DNA from: Macrocybe gigantea
Lineage: Eukaryota > Basidiomycota > Agaricomycetes > Agaricales > Callistosporiaceae
Assembly (NCBI GenBank): GCA_011319805.1
Contig: SJRY01000216.1
Coordinates: 29,285 to 93,284, forward strand
DNA: 64,000 bases
Direction: 5' to 3'
Shown here: positions 58,831 to 64,000 of the stretch, piece after piece
Position numbering within the stretch: the stretch's first letter is position 1
Layout: each line of letters begins with the position of its first letter
The notes under the pieces: generated by a model
What the model saw: the letters and a program-made list of their open reading frames with translations, nothing else
The model's database searches: none
Told to the model about the DNA's origin: nothing
Translations under genes and position numbers: made by a program

Positions 58831-61012
58831 CTAAAGCAAAGGAGCATTGAATTCGGTGGCGCGGATGGTTTCAACAATTTCGGCGGAACGAGGCTTGATG
58901 GAGCACTTGAAAGGCGCAGGAATGCTGGATAAGCCGCATTCAGTACAAGGTGTATTCCAAGAAACATTACCTACTCACCAGACCATGGACGAGATGTACT
59001 CGTGAGATGGCTCAATGATGTTCCCTTCTTCATCGTGCGCTTTAGAAACTCATACGTTGCGAGGAGCGAAGCGACTGTTATCCATAATGAGGCAGTGGCG
59101 AGGAAGCGACCCTTTTATGGGTTTAGACGAGAAGTCGAACTGGAATGTAGACCGGCTTACTGGACATATCCTACGACCGAATCCAAAAGCCGCCGTGGCC
59201 GGATCTTTCACCGCTGGATTCAGTTTACCATCCTTGAGGAACCTTTCAGGCTTGAAGGCAAAGGCATCCGGATAGTCGGATTCGTTGTGAAGTATCGCCC
59301 TGTCGGTAATGAGAGAAATACTGTTAGGTTCAGATTTCATGTTCCTCCGACGAGACACAAACCATGAATTGGGGACCACGACAGATCCTGCAGGCATTCT
59401 GTACCCTCTGTAGACATCTTCCGTTGTCAAGCAGTGAGGGACGGCTATCCAAGCGATGTCCGGTTAGATTCTTAGGTGCGTGTTTGGCATTGAATTTACC
59501 GCACCTATAGGTGTGACGGGTCTCCATCGCATGACCTCTTTGACGACGGCAGTGACATATGGCAACGATACTTCATCCTCAAAGCTCGGGAGCTGGCCTT
59601 TGCCTAAGACTGAATCCAGTTCCGTCTGCGCCTTTTCCTGGACCTCAGGATTTGATAGCATCGCCAGAATAAATGTACCAAGGGCCGAGACAGGCTAGTC
59701 AAAGATTAAAGACAGAAATTGCCTCCAAGAGTGAAAACTAACTCACAGTGTCAGAACCAGCTGTCAGATGTCCGTCTTTCAGACAACCTCGGCATTCTTA
59801 TAATAAATTGACGTACCGATATACATAGCTGCGGCCGTATCCTGAATGATTCTCTCTTGTTCAATAACGTCGCCACTTTCATCGACCTTGCCAAGGCAGG
59901 AAGCAATGAAAGAAGAAGTCAACACGCCACCCATCTGTCAGGATGTATATTTCCGTAGAACCTTGTTAATCATGCAACAGCAAGATTTCAATTTTACGCA
60001 CCACTTTCTTCCGTCCGGCTTCGTATGGCATTCTCCACATGGTCTCAGCCAGCGATCGCCATTCTCTCGCTTTTCGTTTGAAGCCTGCACCCGGCATCCA
60101 TGAAGGGACGTACTTCAAGAACGGAAATGAATCAACGAGGAATGTCCCGGCACCATGGCGACTGTGGCAGGGTGGACAGCACCCTTGGCAGCAGCAATGT
60201 ATGGATCATCCTTAGGCTGGACACTGAGTCCATAGGCGACCGACATGACTATAACTCCTGCCATGCTAGAGAATGATTAAGCACATAGCTCCGTCCTATA
60301 CACGAAAAAGATTGTCAAACGCACTGGCGAAAATGCTCCAGAAAGTCATCTGGAGTATCCAGCAAGCGACGTAAGAGCTCATGCGTGGCTTTTACTTCAT
60401 GCGGATGGTATTTGATGGTTGCAGCTGGATGAAATTCTTGGTCTACAGAAATCCGTTTTCTTATGGGGCTCCTCTGAACGAAAACCGGGCTTACGCACGG
60501 AATAATTTCGATGCTTCCTCCAATCGTCACCGTATTGCATGAATCCACTATGTTTCGGGTCAGCGCTCAGTCGCATGAAAGCTGAATGGACGTCGCCTGC
60601 TGACAAGTTGAAAGACCAGCCCATAAGTTCGTTTACCATTGGTAGACGAGTTCTACTCGAGTAAATTGATGATCTTTTCTCAAAAGATCGTTTGCAGCCT
60701 CAGCAGAATTGACTATAATGACCGAAGTTCCAGCGAGGTCCACGTGAATAATATCCGAATCTTATCGTCGAACTATGAGAGCAGGACTATATCAGAGAAA
60801 TATTGGAACTCACTGAACTCCTTCCCCCAACGTGTGTATGTCTCCCACTCGAAGTTCTTTGGCATATCGAGAAGATTTCCAACCAGTGGTCTCCTCTTTG
60901 GCCCAGGTGGCAATGGCAAACTGGTATTGCTGTTTGGTTGACGCCTGAGATAGGCGAAAGCGACAGTGGCGAACGCCGCGGCGCCAAGCAGAACGTCAAC
61001 TGGGATGGCCAT
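58831..61012 (-). CDS. Cytochrome P450 monooxygenase
   Basis: The start MAIPVDVLLGAAAFATVAF at 61012 is an N-terminal membrane anchor, followed by the proline-rich hinge LPLPPGPKRRPLVGNLLDMP. Exons continue through NELMGWSFNLSAGD, YGDDWRKHRKLF and HELLRRLLDTPDDFLEH. The I-helix is GSDTT. The ExxR motif is VVKEVMRWRPVTP, the PERF-like motif is FKPERFLKDGKLN, and the heme-binding loop is AAFGFGRRICPGR with the ligand cysteine. The C terminus is IPAPFKCSIKPRSAEIVE ... NAPLL. All catalytic motifs are present and the length is normal (about 510 residues). It sits in the ER membrane and needs a P450 reductase. One G is missing near 60681 (DLLEKRSS context). The sequence resembles the many Agaricomycete O-methylsterigmatocystin-oxidoreductase-type P450s; the substrate is unknown. 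Confidence 0.88.
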
Positions 61013-62690
61013 GTCGAAGGGTGAATTCGAGTGAGGGGGAGGGATAAGGACATTTGCAGGTTCCCAGTTTTATACATGTGCCTGTGTCACTCCCATGGCG
61101 CTACACATTTCGGTTTGGAAAATGAAGATATCAGATCACGATAGATGGAGAGATGTGCAAAGGGGGAATTGAGTCTATCTTTGCTTTTCTTAGTACGATC
61201 TTCCGGGTGCTGCGAGTCTCGTCAAAAATGAAATCTCTGACTAGTCAGTAACAAAACTTGCCATACCACGTATTCGTTTCAAGATTGAGCGAAAACCGCA
61301 TAAACAGGCACCAGATGTCAGTGTTGCCCTTCCCTGGTTCGGAAATGGCGATTACTTTGGCCCCAGGGAATTGTTGACATAGCGGGCTCAGGGTTCCTGG
61401 CCACGTCAACCGAGAACAATTCTCACAGCGACGCAGCATTCATGCAGAATTTGAACTCCTTTCGTGGTCTCCGCGTTACAAATGTATTTGTGGCACGTTT
61501 CATTGACGCGGAGGGTGCGCGATCCGTCGACAATCCGTTTTTCACGACACGTCGGACTCCCATAGCAGTTAACAACAGAAGTGAGGGTGATCCGAAGACG
61601 CCTTTTCCTCATTCTTCGGGGTGAACAGCTGTCAAACGAGACACATAGAATGGCCATGAGGATACAGATCGTCTGCACTGCAGATATCAATGAGTGGTAT
61701 TTCGAATCAGGTTTTATGATGGACGTAGGACCGTAAGTGTCATGCATTATTTTCAGTCGACGACCGTTGTGCTAGTGCTCTCTTTTTGCCAGTTACTGTG
61801 ATAGTGTCAGGTCTAGATCGCCATTTCACTGTCGTGGCGACTATACTGTTCACGTCCACCGCTATGGGATCTCAGTGCGCTCATGACCTAAGTTCCGACT
61901 CTGCAGGGATTTCTGTAACAGATGCTGTGCGCTTGCTCCTTCAGGATTTCGCGACCCTCCATTCGTCGGGAATAAGGCAGCCTCCGCATGTTGAGAGAGA
62001 ACGTTTTAGCGCTTCCATTGCTATCATCCTCCAACGATAACCGACAGGTCATGGTACAACAAGGGGTTGGATGAAGTATGACACAATCTGTGCAATCCGC
62101 GCTTTACGGCATTTCGCGTCCAGTTCATCCCTCCACAGGCACCATTCTTTCGAATGGCTGTTCAACGGCGAAAACAGTGCAGAACTCTCCGCGAGACTCT
62201 CATTCAACATCACGGTCGCGAAGGTCGGCATCATGGAACTCCATCCTTGTTCAGATGATCTTGGGTCGGAGAATGACATCAAAGGCTACGAAATTCTGCC
62301 TTGCACTGCGCAGTCTTGGAGCTTTCGTAGGAACCTTGAACGATTCCGGGCTGTGGCTGATCGAGCTGGCTGACCTTGTGATCCGGGATAAAGATTTTCT
62401 CACTTCGGTGGACAACAGCCCATCTTCTCTGCCCAACGACTGATGCGGCATAGCTCGGACTGAATAATAAGCAAGAACGCAACGCACGATTACCCTCCGA
62501 TGATCTACTGATGCTCTACACGCAATAGAAGTCATTCCACGTCCATGCAGCTTTCGTTCTATTATTTATCAGATGGCGCCAGCGCGCTGACACCGTTTCC
62601 GGCGCGCTCTGTCCTCTTCCTGATGCTCCGTGTGAGCTGACTTGTCCTGACTGTATCCGCTCTGCCCCGGTTGCCGCTGATCGAGAGGGT
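61013..62690. other. No confident gene
   Basis: P450 promoter, then frames on both strands (61245-61439 minus, 61786-62040 plus, 62071-62373 plus) that are open but carry no recognisable motif and overlap one another. Possibly decayed genes. Confidence 0.3.
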
Positions 62691-62714
62691 GAGACTTCGT
62701 CGCTTAGGCAGCCG

Positions 62715-63222
62715 ATGCCCGGCTGCGGCGCCAACACTACAGATATGCACTGTTGGAGTACAAGAGTCTCATGCCGCGTTGCGGGCGAGGATAGCCATGG
62801 ACGTATTGATGTTACTCGCTGGCTTGGCCGGACGAAGTGGGGCACCGCAGGTCCGTATTCGTATTCGCCGCACAGACGATTGACGTTTGGGCATATCCAG
62901 AAATTGAATGGAGAACGCGCGAGCCACTCGGCTCTCGTCAACACGACAAAGGCATGCGTGCCAGAGAGGCGTTCTTTGACAACAAAGAAGAAGCAGTGAC
63001 GCATGGTCGTAATCCCCTCCAAAGAAAACAAAACAGACCGAAAGGTGAAACGGGCTGTGGTTGTCTTTTCCGCCGGATGATGTGGAAGACCGACTTGCGG
63101 AGGATCGTCTGCCAGATCCTGGCCTCGTCGTGCAACTCGAACTACATTGGCCATCGAAGCGCACTGATCTTCGTAAGGTGATAGAAGTCATGGTTCAGAG
63201 GAACGTCCATCATGATCAGTGA
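62715..63222 (+). other. Candidate coding fragment, unidentified
   Basis: Plus-strand frames read IDVWAYPEIEWRTREPLG, FFDNKEEAVTHGRNP and, in another frame, DDVEDRLAEDRLPDPGLVVQ ... LRKVIEVMVQRNVHHDQ up to a stop near 63222. The charged, non-repetitive composition looks coding, but frame changes are needed and no family is recognised. It could be the 3' end of a gene or a relict. Confidence 0.25.
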
Positions 63223-64000
63223 GGCCTTGCGCCGCCGGCGCGATCGACATCAGCTTCGTCGTTAATGGTGTTACAGTGTTTACCGCTCAAACCGACAACT
63301 CCCACGGTCAAAACTCGAAGACTTTTTACCATCTTCGTAAACTCTCTCATTCTACATAAAACACATCCGTTCGACTCGTAAATAGTCCAGCTTCAAAGTT
63401 ATCTCGTCCAATTTAATAAAAGTCGAGTTCAAATTTTGTGATGTTCCAAAAGTGAATTTGGACGAGTTTGTCGGAGTTGCCTTATTTGGTATATTATATA
63501 ATACGGCAGCGCGGCTAGTTTACCATGACGCCGAATGCTCATCATCACCAGCGGCCCGCAACGGCTGTGCGATTTGTATTTCTTCACGGCGTGTTCAGCC
63601 GCGCGCCAGTCAAGCCTTTCCTGCCATTTTTCTCTTCAGATTTTGCTCCGAATTATTTGTAGAACAGTAAAAAATCCTTGAGATTACTCACCTATATACA
63701 TCCATGTACCTCCATGCTTGCGAAAAAATGCTCGGATCGTCTTAACGGGGCAATCATCGAGAATTTCTGGACCATCAAGATCGGGCTCATAATTTGGGTC
63801 CATGACAATTCAAGCAGCTCCTCGATGATTCCCGTGTTGAAGTACTTTGTTCCCGAGCGCGTTGCCTCTTCGCCTGACTTTCTTTCTTCTTCGGACGTGC
63901 CATTGCGATTCTGCGGACCACGGCGGACTCTGATAATTTTTGTTTTTCGATCTCCCAAAAGTGAATGATTACGTAATACAGCCAATTTTCGAAAATGCAG
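63223..64000. other. Window end; possible minus-strand exon
   Basis: AT-rich sequence. The minus-strand frame 63985-63692 (charged, ending MEVHGCI) may be an exon of a gene running in from beyond the window, but no domain is visible. Confidence 0.25.

Overview
The window is nuclear DNA of a filamentous basidiomycete, almost certainly an Agaricomycete. Genes are split by many short introns (about 50-60 bp, GT...AG). A spermidine synthase is fused to a saccharopine dehydrogenase, an arrangement typical of Basidiomycota. DUF6533, PLAC8 and quinate-permease-type proteins, a chromovirus, a MULE and DDE transposons of the kinds common in mushrooms are also present. No tRNA, rRNA or CRISPR array was recognised.

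Layout. 1-3.0 kb: transposon debris, including a 1.9 kb element with 80-bp inverted ends. 3.4-5.0 kb: a TatD-type nuclease gene and a small secreted-protein gene that converge, both missing their 3' ends. 6.2-11.1 kb: a sugar/quinate transporter gene whose 3' half is tandemly duplicated, plus a decayed third copy. 11.3-12.9 kb: an internally deleted hAT element. 13.7-17.9 kb: two housekeeping genes, SPE3-LYS9 and the farnesyltransferase beta subunit. 18.7-21.7 kb: two unidentified genes, one coiled-coil. 21.8-33.7 kb: a MULE with about 240-bp inverted ends, split by a 6.5 kb Ty3/gypsy chromovirus with a perfect 5-bp target duplication. 35.4-43.3 kb: an HMG-box regulator, an ammonium transporter, a probable mitochondrial protein and a PLAC8 protein. 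44.5-45.4 kb: a palindromic MITE and a DDE transposase fragment. 46.2-61.0 kb: aldose 1-epimerase, DUF6533 membrane protein, FAD monooxygenase, Atg27-like receptor, exo-rhamnogalacturonan-lyase-like protein and cytochrome P450. 61-64 kb: no confident gene.

How the parts fit. The core genes serve lysine/polyamine synthesis, prenylation, ammonium uptake and autophagy. The 46-61 kb block mixes sugar or pectin enzymes with two oxygenases; a catabolic role is possible but unproven. The most informative signals are the nested transposons, especially a chromovirus whose LTR, TATA box and primer site fit Tf1-like self-priming.

Quality caution. At least ten independent coding regions, including genes normally under strong constraint, are each restored by adding one base to a short homopolymer. 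This points to systematic single-base deletions in the assembly, so single frameshifts here should not be read as pseudogenisation. The large structural changes (duplication, truncations, nested insertions) are not explained that way.
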